A stretch of DNA of 64,000 bases, from contig NZ_LZZT01000034.1 of NCBI RefSeq assembly GCF_014170305.1, positions 79,356 to 143,355 on the forward strand. Direction: 5' to 3'. The notes beneath the pieces are model-generated. The model did not search any database, had not been told where the DNA came from, and saw nothing but the letters and a program-made list of their open reading frames with translations. The translations under genes and the position numbers were made by a program. Positions 27,298-36,847 of this stretch are shown one piece after another. Each line of letters opens with the position of its first letter. The stretch's first letter is position 1. The stretch comes from Achromobacter sp. UMC71 (GTDB lineage: Bacteria > Pseudomonadota > Gammaproteobacteria > Burkholderiales > Burkholderiaceae_B).

Positions 27298-28791
27298 ATG
27301 ACTGCGCCAGCCGCTGTCCCTGCCTCGCAAGCCCCAAAGAAAGCAAAAATTCCCATCGGACTCATCGCCGGCTTCATCGTAATGATCGGCGTGCTGATGT
27401 TGCCATTGCCGGCCGATCTGCCGGTCGCCGGCCACCGGATGCTCGCCATTCTCGCGTTCGCGGTGGTGGTCTGGATTACCGAAGCCGTGTCCTACGAAGC
27501 CAGCGCGATCATGATCACGACGCTGATGGCCTTCCTGCTGGGCACGGCTCCGACAATCAAGGACCCGGGGGTGCTGTACGGCACCTCGGCCGCCATCAGC
27601 ATGGCGCTGACCGGCTTCGCCAACTCGGCGCTGGCCCTGGTGACGGGCGCGCTGTTCATCGCGGCGGCCATGACATTCACCGGGCTGGACCGGCGCATCG
27701 CGCTGGTGACCCTGTCCAAGGTCGGCACCAGCACCCGCCGCATCCTGATCGGATGTATCGCGGTGACGATCGTGCTGAGCCTGGTGGTGCCCAGCGCCAC
27801 CGCCCGCAGCGCGGCCGTGGTGCCCATCATGATGGGCGTCATCGCGGCCTTCGGCGTGGACAAGCGCTCGAACATCGCCGCCGGCATCATGATCATCGTG
27901 GCGCAGGCCACCAGCATCTGGAACGTCGGCATCCAGACCGCCGCGGCGCAGAACCTGCTGACGGTCGGCTTCATGGAAAAGATGCTGGGCCAGCGCGTGG
28001 CCTGGTCGGACTGGCTGATCGCTGGCGCCCCCTGGTCGCTGATCATGTCGGCCGTGCTGATCATCATCGTGCTCAAGCTGCTGCCGCCGGAAAGCGACAG
28101 CATCGCGGGAGGCAAGGAAGCGGTCGAAAAATCGCTGCTTGAACTGGGCCCCATGACGGGCGCGCAAAAGCGCTTGATGGCGGTGTCGGTGATGCTGCTG
28201 CTGTTCTGGTCCACCGAAGGCAAGCTGCACAGTTTCGATACAACCTCGACCACCTACTTCGGCCTGGTGCTGCTGATGCTGCCGCGCTTTGGCGTGATGA
28301 CCTGGAAAGACGTGCAATCGCGCATTCCATGGGGCACGGTGATCGTGTTCGGCGTGGGCATCAGCCTGGGCACCGCGTTGCTGACCACGCAGGCCGGCCA
28401 ATGGCTGGGCAACCAGGTCGTGCAGCACACGGGCCTGGACCACCTGGGGCCGCTGGCGATCTTCGCGATCCTGGCCGCGTTCCTGATCATCATCCACCTG
28501 GGTTTCGCCAGCGCCACCGCGCTGACGTCGGCGATGCTGCCAATCCTGATCTCGGTGCTGGCCACGCTGCCGGGCGACTTCAGCCGCCTGGGCATGACCA
28601 TGCTGCTGGGCTTCGTGGTGAGCTACGGCTTCATCCTGCCGATCAATGCGCCGCAGAACATGGTGTGCCTGGGCACCGAAACCTTCAATGCCAAGCAGTT
28701 CGCCAAGGTCGGCATCCTGGTCACCATCATCGGCTATGCGCTGATGATCGTGATGGGCATGACGTACTGGCGCTGGCTGGGCTGGCTGTAA
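27298..28791 (+). CDS. DASS/SLC13-family anion (dicarboxylate) transporter
   Basis: A membrane protein of about 497 residues with a dozen hydrophobic segments. The family signs are the N-terminal PVAGHRMLAILAFAVVVWITEA, the SASATAL-type loop (here GFASATALTSAMLPI near residue 400) and the VVPSATARSAAVVPIM loop near residue 160. Members import C4-dicarboxylates, sulfate or related anions with sodium. I chose ATG 27298 because GGAG at 27288-27291 is six bases upstream; the ATG at 27292 is too close. It forms a pair with the dehydrogenase that follows 12 bases later. Confidence 0.88.
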   Translation: MTAPAAVPASQAPKKAKIPIGLIAGFIVMIGVLMLPLPADLPVAGHRMLAILAFAVVVWITEAVSYEASAIMITTLMAFLLGTAPTIKDPGVLYGTSAAISMALTGFANSALALVTGALFIAAAMTFTGLDRRIALVTLSKVGTSTRRILIGCIAVTIVLSLVVPSATARSAAVVPIMMGVIAAFGVDKRSNIAAGIMIIVAQATSIWNVGIQTAAAQNLLTVGFMEKMLGQRVAWSDWLIAGAPWSLIMSAVLIIIVLKLLPPESDSIAGGKEAVEKSLLELGPMTGAQKRLMAVSVMLLLFWSTEGKLHSFDTTSTTYFGLVLLMLPRFGVMTWKDVQSRIPWGTVIVFGVGISLGTALLTTQAGQWLGNQVVQHTGLDHLGPLAIFAILAAFLIIIHLGFASATALTSAMLPILISVLATLPGDFSRLGMTMLLGFVVSYGFILPINAPQNMVCLGTETFNAKQFAKVGILVTIIGYALMIVMGMTYWRWLGWL

Positions 28792-28803
28792 GGAGGCCGC
28801 ATC

Positions 28804-29853
28804 ATGAAAATTTCTATCGCCCAAGCCACTGAATTCGGACGCCGCGCGCTGGTGGCGCAAGGCGTGCCCGACGATATCGCACTCGCCGTGGCCGAGCATC
28901 TGGTGGAGTCCGACCGGGTCGGCTACACCAGCCATGGCCTGTCGATCCTGACGAACTACCGGCGCGTGCTGAGCGAAGGCCTGGCGCAAGCCGACGGCCG
29001 CCCGGAATTGCTCAATGACCGCGGCGCCATGCTGGCGTACGACGGCCACCATGGACTGGGCCAGTATGTGGGCAAGGTAGTGATCGAGAAGGCCATCGAG
29101 CGCACGCAGGAACACGGCCAGTGCATTCTGACGCTACGCCACAGCCACCATCTGGGGCGCATGGGTCATTACGGCGAAATGGTGGCGGCCAAGGGCCTGA
29201 TCCTGCTGGCATTCACCAATGTGATCAACCGCGCGCCAACGGTAGCCCCGTTCGGCGGCGCACGCGCTTGCCTGACGACCAACCCGCTGTGCTTCGCCGG
29301 CCCGCTGCCGGGCGGCCGCCCGCCGTTCATCGTCGATATGGCAACAAGCTCGATCGCGGTGAACAAGGCGCGGGTGCTCGCCGCCAAAGGTGAGCAGGCA
29401 CCGCCGGGCTCGCTGATCGACGCGCAGGGCAATCCGACCACGGACCCGGGCGCGCTGTTCACGGACCCGCCGGGCGCGCTGCTGCCGTTCGGCGGCCACA
29501 AGGGTTATGCAATGGGGTTGGTGGCCGAACTGCTGGCCGGCGTGCTGTCGGGCGGCGGCACGATCCAGCCGGAACATCCGCGCAATGGCGTGGCGACGAA
29601 CAATATGTTCGCGCTGCTGCTGGACCCGCAGGTGGATTTCAATACGGACTGGCGCTCGATGGAAGTGGGCGCGTTCATCGACTACCTGCACGCCTGCCCG
29701 CCGCAACCAGGCGTGGACGGCGTCCAATATCCAGGCGAATACGAAGCACGCAACCGTGCGCTGAACGCAGACTCCCTGGAATTCGACTCCCGCATCTGGG
29801 ACGGGTTGAAGACGCTGGCGTCGGATCTGGGTGTGGGGGATGCGTTGCCGTAG
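28804..29853 (+). CDS. Ldh/YbiC-family 2-hydroxycarboxylate (malate/lactate-type) dehydrogenase
   Basis: A 349-residue NAD(P)-dependent oxidoreductase of the malate/L-sulfolactate/ureidoglycolate dehydrogenase family, not the classic lactate dehydrogenase fold. Motifs are SHGLSILTNYRRVL, RHSHHLGRMGHYGEMVAAKG, PTVAPFGGARACLTTNP, and LPFGGHKGYAMGLVAELLAG. AGGAGG lies nine bases upstream of the ATG. With the anion transporter in front it probably oxidises an imported hydroxy acid. Closest functional name is hydroxycarboxylate dehydrogenase (HcxB-like); the substrate is not decidable. Confidence 0.88.
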   Translation: MKISIAQATEFGRRALVAQGVPDDIALAVAEHLVESDRVGYTSHGLSILTNYRRVLSEGLAQADGRPELLNDRGAMLAYDGHHGLGQYVGKVVIEKAIERTQEHGQCILTLRHSHHLGRMGHYGEMVAAKGLILLAFTNVINRAPTVAPFGGARACLTTNPLCFAGPLPGGRPPFIVDMATSSIAVNKARVLAAKGEQAPPGSLIDAQGNPTTDPGALFTDPPGALLPFGGHKGYAMGLVAELLAGVLSGGGTIQPEHPRNGVATNNMFALLLDPQVDFNTDWRSMEVGAFIDYLHACPPQPGVDGVQYPGEYEARNRALNADSLEFDSRIWDGLKTLASDLGVGDALP

Positions 29854-29885
29854 GGTTTTGGTTTTGGTTTTATGGTTGTTGTGTA

Positions 29886-29915
29886 CAGGCGGCTCAGGGG
29901 TTCTTGAGCCGCCTG
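29886..29915 (+). terminator. Hairpin after the dehydrogenase gene, possible terminator
   Basis: CAGGCGGCTCA (29886-29896) and TGAGCCGCCTG (29905-29915) form a perfect 11-pair stem with an eight-base loop, 32 bases after the stop. Only TTGCGTTGG follows, so it is not a textbook intrinsic terminator. Its right arm is the start of repeat A. Confidence 0.45.
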
Positions 29916-30090
29916 TTGCGTTGGTGGGCGGTGAGGGCGGGGCTACGATTGCGGTCCGGAGCCTTCGCTCCGGACTCGCCTCGGCGGCCCCCCCTTCCTC
30001 ATCCTCGTCCGCCTTCGGCTCCCTACGGATTCCGTCGGGCGCATCTACACGCCCCGCCCTCACCGCCCACCAACGCAACAGGCTCACAGG
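29903..30090. repeat. Repeat element A
   Basis: Terminal inverted repeats of 33 bases (29911-29943 / 30051-30083) enclose about 107 bases that include a GTCCGGAGC-CTTC-GCTCCGGAC hairpin (29954-29975). The left 70 or so bases recur near 52791-52865 with few differences. No coding capacity is recognisable. Confidence 0.8.
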
Positions 30091-30172
30091 ATTTGAATCC
30101 TGCCGGGTGCTGGGACGGGTGGTGTGCTTGGCGTTTTTGCCAGCGGCGGGGGGAAGAGAGAGATCTTGCGGG

Positions 30173-30403
30173 GCTCGCCCCAGGCCGGCCGCGCGGGCGG
30201 CCTTTTGGGGCTTACACGGTGTCTTGCGGCCTCCAATGACGCTGCGCGCCGATGGTGGTATCTCTGTGATTTGCTGATGTGGGTCGTGCCCCGTCGGTAA
30301 CGCTGAAAGTACAGTCCCTCCGCAAGCGCGCAGCGCAAACTTCACGACGTCCCACAGTGCGAAAGCCCCAAAAGGCCGCCCGCGCGGCCGGCCTGGGGCG
30401 AGC
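30173..30403. repeat. Repeat element B, 41-base perfect inverted repeat
   Basis: Arms at 30173-30213 and 30363-30403 are exact reverse complements, very GC-rich, and start CTCGCCCCAGGCCGG. They enclose about 149 bases with no recognisable gene. The element sits between A and C and is unrelated to them by eye. Confidence 0.8.
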
Positions 30404-30461
30404 GACGCAAACCCCACCGCCCCACCCCGCTCTAGCGGCATGCCATTTCTGCACACTCGTA

Positions 30462-30625
30462 GCCGAGGGCGAGGGGCTTCGTGGTGGCGGGCAACCTCGA
30501 TGCGCCCGAGGGAATCTGAAGGGAAGGCCGAAGGCCTGGACGAAGATGACGAGGGGGCAGTCCGGAGCGAAGGCTCCGGACCGCAATCGTGGGCGCCCGC
30601 CACCACGAAGCCCCTCGCCCTCGGC
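30462..30625. repeat. Repeat element C, inverted relative of A
   Basis: Arms at 30462-30492 and 30595-30625 are exact reverse complements of 31 bases. The interior includes a GTCCGGAGC-GAAG-GCTCCGGAC hairpin (30560-30581) and a stretch that aligns with the reverse strand of the interior of A. It ends about 40 bases from the rodA stop. Confidence 0.8.
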
Positions 30626-30664
30626 GGCCTACGAAGATCAAAACGACAAAAGAACCCAAAGTCC

Positions 30665-31801
30665 TTAAGTCTTAACCGACCTATGCCGACTGATACTCAT
30701 CATGATCCCGAATGCGATGCCCATGGTGAACAGGGCTGTGCCGCCGTAGCTCATGAAGGGAAGCGGGACGCCGACCACCGGCAGGATGCCTGTCACCATG
30801 CCGACGTTCACGAAGACGTAGATGAACAGCATCATCGTCAGCGCGCCGGATAGCAATCGGCCGAATTGGGAGGAGGCGCGGGAAGCGATCGTCAGGCCGC
30901 GGGCCATCATCAGGCCGTACAGGACCAGGATCGCGATGCCGCCGTACAGGCCGAATTCCTCGGCGTAGACGGCGAAGATGAAGTCGGTCGTGCGTTCGGG
31001 GATGAAGTCCAGGTGCGTCTGGGTGCCCTTCATGTAGCCCTTGCCGTAGACGCCGCCCGAGCCCACCGCGATCATCGATTGGATCGTGTGGAAGCCCTTG
31101 CCCAGAGGGTCGGAGCTGGGGTTGAGCAGCGTGCAGACGCGGTGCTTCTGGTAGTCGTGCAGCACCACCCAGTTGACGTCGGGTTCGCAGAGCTGGTCTT
31201 CGTAGTAGACCAGCGTGCCGATGCCAATGATGCCGGCCAGCATGACCGGGACCAGCAGCTTGAACGACAGGCCGGCGAAATAGATGACGAAAAAGCCGGC
31301 GCCGAACACCAGCAGCGCGGTGCCCAGGTCGGGTTGCAGCACGATCAGGCCGAACGGCGCGGCCAGCATGGCAGCGGCGGCCAGGAAGTCGCGGATGCGC
31401 ACGGCGCCCTCGTGGCGCTGGAAGTACCAGGCCAGCATCATGGGCACGCCGATCTTCATCATTTCAGACGGCTGGATGCGGGTGACGCCCAGGTTCAGCC
31501 AGCGGGTCGCACCCTTGCTGGTTTCACCGAAAAACTCGACGCCCAGCAGCAGCACCACGCCCGTGACATAGAACGGCAGCGCCAGTTTCATCAGCCATTT
31601 GGGCGGGATCAGGGCCATGACCCACATGGCGAAGAACGCGATGATGAAATTGCGCGATTGCTCGGCGAAGCGCCAGTCCGTGCCACCCACCGCCGAATGC
31701 ATGACGGTCAGGCCAAGCGCGGCGAACATCATCAGGATGGCCAACAGCGGCCAATCGAAAGCCGTGAAGACGCGCAACAGGATCAGGCCGAGACGCTTCA
31801 T
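30665..31801 (-). CDS. rodA: Rod-shape peptidoglycan polymerase RodA
   Basis: A 378-residue SEDS-family glycosyltransferase that polymerises lipid II during cell elongation with PBP2. It has about ten membrane segments. Visible conserved stretches are GVTRIQPSEMMKIGVPM with the family E/K pair, VLQPDLGTALLVFGAGFFV, the catalytic-loop TDFIFAVYAEEFGLYGG and VGVPLPFMSYGGTALF near the C-terminus. Its ATG overlaps the mrdA stop (ATGA). It closes the mreB-mreC-mreD-mrdA-rodA operon. Confidence 0.97.
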   Translation of the reverse strand: MKRLGLILLRVFTAFDWPLLAILMMFAALGLTVMHSAVGGTDWRFAEQSRNFIIAFFAMWVMALIPPKWLMKLALPFYVTGVVLLLGVEFFGETSKGATRWLNLGVTRIQPSEMMKIGVPMMLAWYFQRHEGAVRIRDFLAAAAMLAAPFGLIVLQPDLGTALLVFGAGFFVIYFAGLSFKLLVPVMLAGIIGIGTLVYYEDQLCEPDVNWVVLHDYQKHRVCTLLNPSSDPLGKGFHTIQSMIAVGSGGVYGKGYMKGTQTHLDFIPERTTDFIFAVYAEEFGLYGGIAILVLYGLMMARGLTIASRASSQFGRLLSGALTMMLFIYVFVNVGMVTGILPVVGVPLPFMSYGGTALFTMGIAFGIMMSISRHRSVKT

Positions 31802-33726
31802 TGCCGGCGCACCACGTCGGAAGTAATGGTTTCAACCGTGGCCAGCGGCGGGTTGCGGTCTGGCCGCACGATCTTGTCCTGCCGATCCTTGGCCAGCCAG
31901 TAGTCGAACACCTTGCGTGCCACCGGGGCGGCCACGCTGGCACCCCAGCCGGCATTCTCGACGATCAGCGAGACGGCGATGCGCGGATGTTCGAGCGGCG
32001 CGAAGCCCATGAACAACGCGTGGTCGCGCAGGCGTTCGTCAATGGCGCTGGCGCGGTAATGGCCGCCGCGCAGGCTGAACACCTGGGCCGTGCCAGTCTT
32101 GCCGGCGGCCTGGTAAGGGGCGTTGGCGAACGCGCGGCGGGCCGTGCCGGCGCGGACCACGTCGGCCATCGCGTTCTTGATGACGTCGACGTTGGCCTGC
32201 TTGAGCGGAATGCGGTAATCGGGCGCGGACTCGGTGGGTTTGGCTACGCCAGTGCGCGGGTCGCGGACCGCGTGCACCAGGTGCGGACGGCGGTACAGAC
32301 CGTTGTTGGCCAGGGTGGACGTCCCCTGCGCCAGTTGCAGCAGCGTGAACGCGTTGTAGCCCTGGCCCACCGCCACCGAAATGGTCTCACCAGCGTACCA
32401 GCGCTGGCGGTCCTTTTCCTTATAGGCGGAACGCTTCCAGTCGGTGGACGGCAGCACGCCGCGCTTTTCGCCTTCGAGGTCGATGCCGGTGATCTGGCCG
32501 AAGCCGAACTGCTTGGTGAAGTCGTGCAGCGCGTTCACGCCGATCTCGGGGCCGAGCGAATAGAAATAGGTATCCGACGACACCACGATCGCCTTGTGCA
32601 TGTCGGTCATGCCGTAGGCGGCGCCGCCAGCGTTGCGAAACTTCTGGCCGCCGAACTCGTAGTAGCCGGGATCGGAGATCCGGTCGGTGGCGCGGCGCTT
32701 GCCCAGTTCCAGCGCGGCCAGGCCCACGAACGGCTTGTAGGTGGAGCCGATGGGATAGGTACCGTACAGCGGCCGGTTGATCAGCGGATGGTCGGGCGAT
32801 TCGTTCAGCATGCGCCAGTTGTCCACGTCGATGCCGTCCACGAACAGGTTCGGGTCGAACGAGGGTTGCGACACGAAGGCCAGCACCTCGCCGGTGTCCG
32901 GGTCGATCGCGACCAGCGCGCCGCGCTGGCCTTCGAAGGCTTCTTCAGCGACCTTCTGCAGGCCCAGGTCGATGGACAGCATGATGTCCGAGCCGGGCAC
33001 GGGGTCGATGCGGCGCAGCGTGCGCATGGGGCGTCCGCCGGCGGTGACTTCGACCTCTTCGAGCCCGGTGCGGCCATGCAGGGCTTCTTCCCAGGTTTTC
33101 TCGATGCCCTTCTTGCCGATGACGTCGGTGCCGCGGTAGTTGCCCAACAAGCCGGCGCGTTCAAGTTCTTCGTTGTCGCCTTCGGCGATACGCCCGATGT
33201 AGCCCACCACATGGGCGGCGGACTGGCCTTGCGGGTATTCGCGGACCCAGCGGGCACGCAACTCCACGCCCGGGAACTGGAAGGCGTGGGCCGCGAACCA
33301 GGCGGCCTCGGTTTCGTTCAGGTTGTTGCGCAGCTGCAGGCTGGCGTAGCGGCTGGATTCGGCCGCGCGGCGCTTGAAGCGGCGCTGGTCGGCCGGGCTG
33401 ATGTAGACGACCTGGGTCAGGCGTTCGAACAGCGCGTTCATGTTGCCGGCATGGGCCGGCACGACTTCAAGCGTGTAGGTGCGATAGTTGCGGGCCAGGA
33501 CTTCGCCGTTGCGGTCCAGGATCTCGCCGCGGCGCGGTGGGATCGGCACGACCGCGATGCGGTTGCGGTCGGCGCGTTCGGACAGGCCTTCGTAGCGATC
33601 CACCTGCAGGTACCAGAACCGGCCCACCAGCACGCCGAAGCAGGCCAGCGCAAACACGCCGCCCACCCAGGCGCGCAGGCGGAAGCGCTGCTTTTGCTGC
33701 TGGCCGGTTTTCTTGAATTCGAACAT
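31798..33726 (-). CDS. mrdA: Penicillin-binding protein 2, elongation transpeptidase
   Basis: A 642-residue class-B PBP with one N-terminal helix (WVGGVFALACFGVLVGRFWYL), a pedestal domain, and a transpeptidase domain from about 270. The active-site serine is in GSTYKPFVGLAAL (SxxK), the SxN motif is in SSDTYFYSLG, and KTGT is in AAGKTGTAQVFSL. It cross-links glycan made by RodA. It follows mreD after 15 bases and overlaps rodA. The length agrees with PBP2 of Gram-negatives. Confidence 0.97.
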   Translation of the reverse strand: MFEFKKTGQQQKQRFRLRAWVGGVFALACFGVLVGRFWYLQVDRYEGLSERADRNRIAVVPIPPRRGEILDRNGEVLARNYRTYTLEVVPAHAGNMNALFERLTQVVYISPADQRRFKRRAAESSRYASLQLRNNLNETEAAWFAAHAFQFPGVELRARWVREYPQGQSAAHVVGYIGRIAEGDNEELERAGLLGNYRGTDVIGKKGIEKTWEEALHGRTGLEEVEVTAGGRPMRTLRRIDPVPGSDIMLSIDLGLQKVAEEAFEGQRGALVAIDPDTGEVLAFVSQPSFDPNLFVDGIDVDNWRMLNESPDHPLINRPLYGTYPIGSTYKPFVGLAALELGKRRATDRISDPGYYEFGGQKFRNAGGAAYGMTDMHKAIVVSSDTYFYSLGPEIGVNALHDFTKQFGFGQITGIDLEGEKRGVLPSTDWKRSAYKEKDRQRWYAGETISVAVGQGYNAFTLLQLAQGTSTLANNGLYRRPHLVHAVRDPRTGVAKPTESAPDYRIPLKQANVDVIKNAMADVVRAGTARRAFANAPYQAAGKTGTAQVFSLRGGHYRASAIDERLRDHALFMGFAPLEHPRIAVSLIVENAGWGASVAAPVARKVFDYWLAKDRQDKIVRPDRNPPLATVETITSDVVRRQ

Positions 33727-33741
33727 GACGCGGCGCCGCCG

Positions 33742-34308
33742 TCAGGCGGAGGAAGACTCGGCGTCGTCGGCACCGCGCTGCGGCAAGTGCAGGACCCAGC
33801 CCGCCAGCGGCCACAGGGCGGCGGTGATGGCGACGCTGACGCCCCAGTCCCAGCCCGGCCATTTGCCGGCCAGCCAGGCGTGGATGATCTGCGTGACGAA
33901 ACGCGCAATCAGGAACACAGGCAGCATGTGCATGGCCTGGCTCCAGAGATCGAAGCGTTGCAGGCGGCGATGCAGCACCACGGCCCCATAGGCAACCAGG
34001 GTGTAGGACAGCGCATGTTCGCCGAGCAGGCCGGCGTCGTGCACGTCCATCAGCAGGCCGAAGCAGAACGCGGTGAACAGGCCGACGCGGCGCGGTTCGT
34101 GCACGCACCAGAAAGCGATGATCAGGATCAGGACATCGGGCGCGCCCTGCCACAGCCGCCATGGCAGCAGCGACACCAGCCAGACCAGCAGGATGGTGCC
34201 CCAGACGAACACGCCGTGCGCCGGGCCGGACAGGCGTTCGGGGTGCACATTGCTGGGCGTACCCAGGCGGCGCCGGGGTTGCCCTGATGATTGATTAGTC
34301 CGATCCAC
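33742..34308 (-). CDS. mreD: Rod-shape-determining protein MreD
   Basis: A 188-residue membrane protein with five or so helices (VFVWGTILLVWLVSLLPW, APDVLILIIAFWCV, GLFTAFCFGLLMDV). MreD links MreC to the elongation machinery. I chose the GTG at 34308 (VDRTNQSSG read as Met) because AGGAGG lies nine bases upstream; an in-frame start at 34350 lies deeper inside mreC. It therefore overlaps the mreC end by 14 bases. Confidence 0.92.
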   Translation of the reverse strand: MDRTNQSSGQPRRRLGTPSNVHPERLSGPAHGVFVWGTILLVWLVSLLPWRLWQGAPDVLILIIAFWCVHEPRRVGLFTAFCFGLLMDVHDAGLLGEHALSYTLVAYGAVVLHRRLQRFDLWSQAMHMLPVFLIARFVTQIIHAWLAGKWPGWDWGVSVAITAALWPLAGWVLHLPQRGADDAESSSA

Positions 34309-35179
34309 CGGAATCGACCTCCTGACGGTTGGACTCGGCACGTTCCACATCCACCTGCAGGACCAGGAAGTGTCGATAACGTTCAGGGTGGGCCAGCGGT
34401 TCGCAGACGGCGCGCGCGAAGCCGGAAGCGGTGTCGCGTTCGACCGAGGTTACCTTGGCCACCGGCAGGCCGGCGGGAAACAGGCCGCCGACGCCACTGG
34501 TGACGATAGTATCGCCTTCCTTGATGTCGGCATTGGCCGCCAGGTAACGGACCTCCATCTTGCCCGGCGAGTTCCCGCCGAACGCAATCAGCCGCAGGCC
34601 GTTGCGCAGCAGCTGCACGGGAATGGAAACCTGTTCGTCGGTGACCAAGGCGGCCTCGGCGGTCATGGGCGTGACACGCACGATCTGGCCGACCACGCCG
34701 CCTTCGTCGATGACGGGCATGCCCGGCGCCAGGCCGGCCTTGCTGCCTTTATTGAAGACCAGCCGCTGGTTGAAGGCGTTGGTGGGTTCGTACAGCACTT
34801 CCACCACCACGGCCGACTGGGCCACGGTGTCGGTCACGCCGAGCAGGCGGCGCAATTGGGCGTTTTCGGCAGCCAGCTGCGCCGCGTGCGTGGCCACCTG
34901 GGCCAGTTCGATGCGCTGGCGTTGCAGGGCTTCGTTTTCGCTGCGGATGAGGTTGGCCGCGTTGACCCATTCGTTGACTTGCTGGACCAGATCGCGCGGC
35001 GCCATGACGGCGCGCTGGAAGGGGTACAGCGCCACGGATACCGCGCGACGCGCCGGTTCCAGCATGCGCCATTGCGAATCCATGATGATCAAGGCCAACG
35101 CCAGGGCGACCAGAACAACCAGCCGCACCTCCGCCGGTGGGCCGCGCCTGAATAGGGGAGGAGTCCCTTGTCGTTGCAT
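34295..35179 (-). CDS. mreC: Rod-shape-determining protein MreC
   Basis: A 294-residue inner-membrane protein with one N-terminal helix (VRLVVLVALALALIIMDS, about 18-35). A coiled coil follows (about 65-110; WVNAANLIRSENEALQRQRI). A periplasmic beta-barrel domain (about 115-275) carries GSKAGLAPGMPVIDEGGVVG and DTIVTSGVGGLFPAGLPVA. MreC activates PBP2-RodA. It lies 84 bases after mreB and overlaps mreD. Confidence 0.95.
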   Translation of the reverse strand: MQRQGTPPLFRRGPPAEVRLVVLVALALALIIMDSQWRMLEPARRAVSVALYPFQRAVMAPRDLVQQVNEWVNAANLIRSENEALQRQRIELAQVATHAAQLAAENAQLRRLLGVTDTVAQSAVVVEVLYEPTNAFNQRLVFNKGSKAGLAPGMPVIDEGGVVGQIVRVTPMTAEAALVTDEQVSIPVQLLRNGLRLIAFGGNSPGKMEVRYLAANADIKEGDTIVTSGVGGLFPAGLPVAKVTSVERDTASGFARAVCEPLAHPERYRHFLVLQVDVERAESNRQEVDSGGSD

Positions 35180-35263
35180 GAATCTCAGCCCGGGCGCCCG
35201 CGCCCGCCGCCCCCGCAGCGGCCGGAGCCGTGAAAAAGCGGGGCTCCGGGCTGACGGGCAGGA

Positions 35264-36313
<1,050 letters not shown>

Positions 36314-36416
36314 TCAGCTAAATTCTGGGGGGAATTGGGGTCATGCCGCGGGGCGTACGACCCGAGAAAGGTCGGGTCCGCCTGTCATCACGGCGATTAA
36401 ACCGTGAATCATAACT

Positions 36417-36422
36417 TATAAT
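36417..36422 (+). promoter_or_regulatory. TATAAT box in the mreB-gatC divergent region
   Basis: A consensus TATAAT at 36417-36422 on the plus strand, about 115 bases before gatC. No good -35 lies at the right spacing. The same AT-rich patch reads TATGAT and TATAAG on the minus strand and may also serve mreB. Confidence 0.35.
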
Positions 36423-36535
36423 TTCCCCGGAAATAGCGCATAAATGCAGGCTATTCAAGCTTTGTAACGGTATTGGCATGTGCATACTGCCCAGTCCCGC
36501 CCCTCGGCCTTCGCTTCTCGATATTTGCAATCCCC

Positions 36536-36844
36536 ATGGCGCTCAATGACACAGATGTGGCCCGCATTGCCAAGCTGGCCAGAATCGAACTGACCCCGGA
36601 CCAGCGCAGCCACGCGCAGGCCGAGCTCAACGGCATCCTCCACCTGATCGAACGGCTGCAAGCCGTTGATACCCAAGGCGTCGAACCCCTGGCCCACCCG
36701 CTGTCCGCCCACGAAGACATCGTGCTGCGCCTGCGCCAGGACGCCGTGACCGAAGCCGCCTCGGAGGCCCGCCGCGCAGACCTGCTGGCCAACGCCCCCG
36801 ACGCCCAGGACGGCCTCTTCCTGGTACCCAAGGTTCTTGATTAA
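36536..36844 (+). CDS. gatC: Asp/Glu-tRNA amidotransferase subunit C
   Basis: A 102-residue GatC that stabilises the GatAB amidotransferase. It starts MALNDTDVARIAKLARIEL at 36536, with the typical ELNGILHLIERLQAVDTQGV and a C-terminal FLVPKVLD. An in-frame upstream start at 36473 would add an unconserved lead and is rejected. gatA follows three bases after the stop. The operon makes Gln-tRNA and/or Asn-tRNA by amidating mischarged tRNA. Confidence 0.95.
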   Translation: MALNDTDVARIAKLARIELTPDQRSHAQAELNGILHLIERLQAVDTQGVEPLAHPLSAHEDIVLRLRQDAVTEAASEARRADLLANAPDAQDGLFLVPKVLD

Positions 36845-36847
36845 GCC

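Larger units (their letters stand above)
29854..30664. repeat. Gene-free island of nested inverted repeats (A, B, C)
   Basis: An 811-base spacer between the dehydrogenase and rodA. It begins with a T/G-rich stretch, then a CAGGCGGCTCA hairpin (29886-29915, 11-pair stem). Three perfect long inverted repeats follow. A is 29911-29943 with 30051-30083 (33 bases), B is 30173-30213 with 30363-30403 (41 bases), and C is 30462-30492 with 30595-30625 (31 bases). A and C also share an inner GTCCGGAGC hairpin and are inverted relatives. Long open frames cross it on both strands but follow the repeats and look like no protein family. Confidence 0.85.

Noticed and set aside
30087..30102. tRNA T-arm-like CAGGATTTGAATCCTG
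   Set aside because: It is a simple palindrome. No acceptor, D or anticodon arm can be built around it.
29854..30606. Long open frames on both strands in the repeat island
   Set aside because: Their translations change with the repeats (serine/proline/arginine-rich), lack ribosome sites and match no family, so I treat the region as non-coding.
29903..30625. CRISPR-like array from the repeated hairpins
   Set aside because: The repeats are inverted, of different lengths and not regularly spaced, and no cas gene is present.
31801..34287. An 828-codon open frame on the plus strand opposite mrdA and mreD
   Set aside because: It is antisense to well-conserved shape genes, rich in His/Gln/Arg/Gly as expected for a GC-rich mirror frame, and resembles no family.
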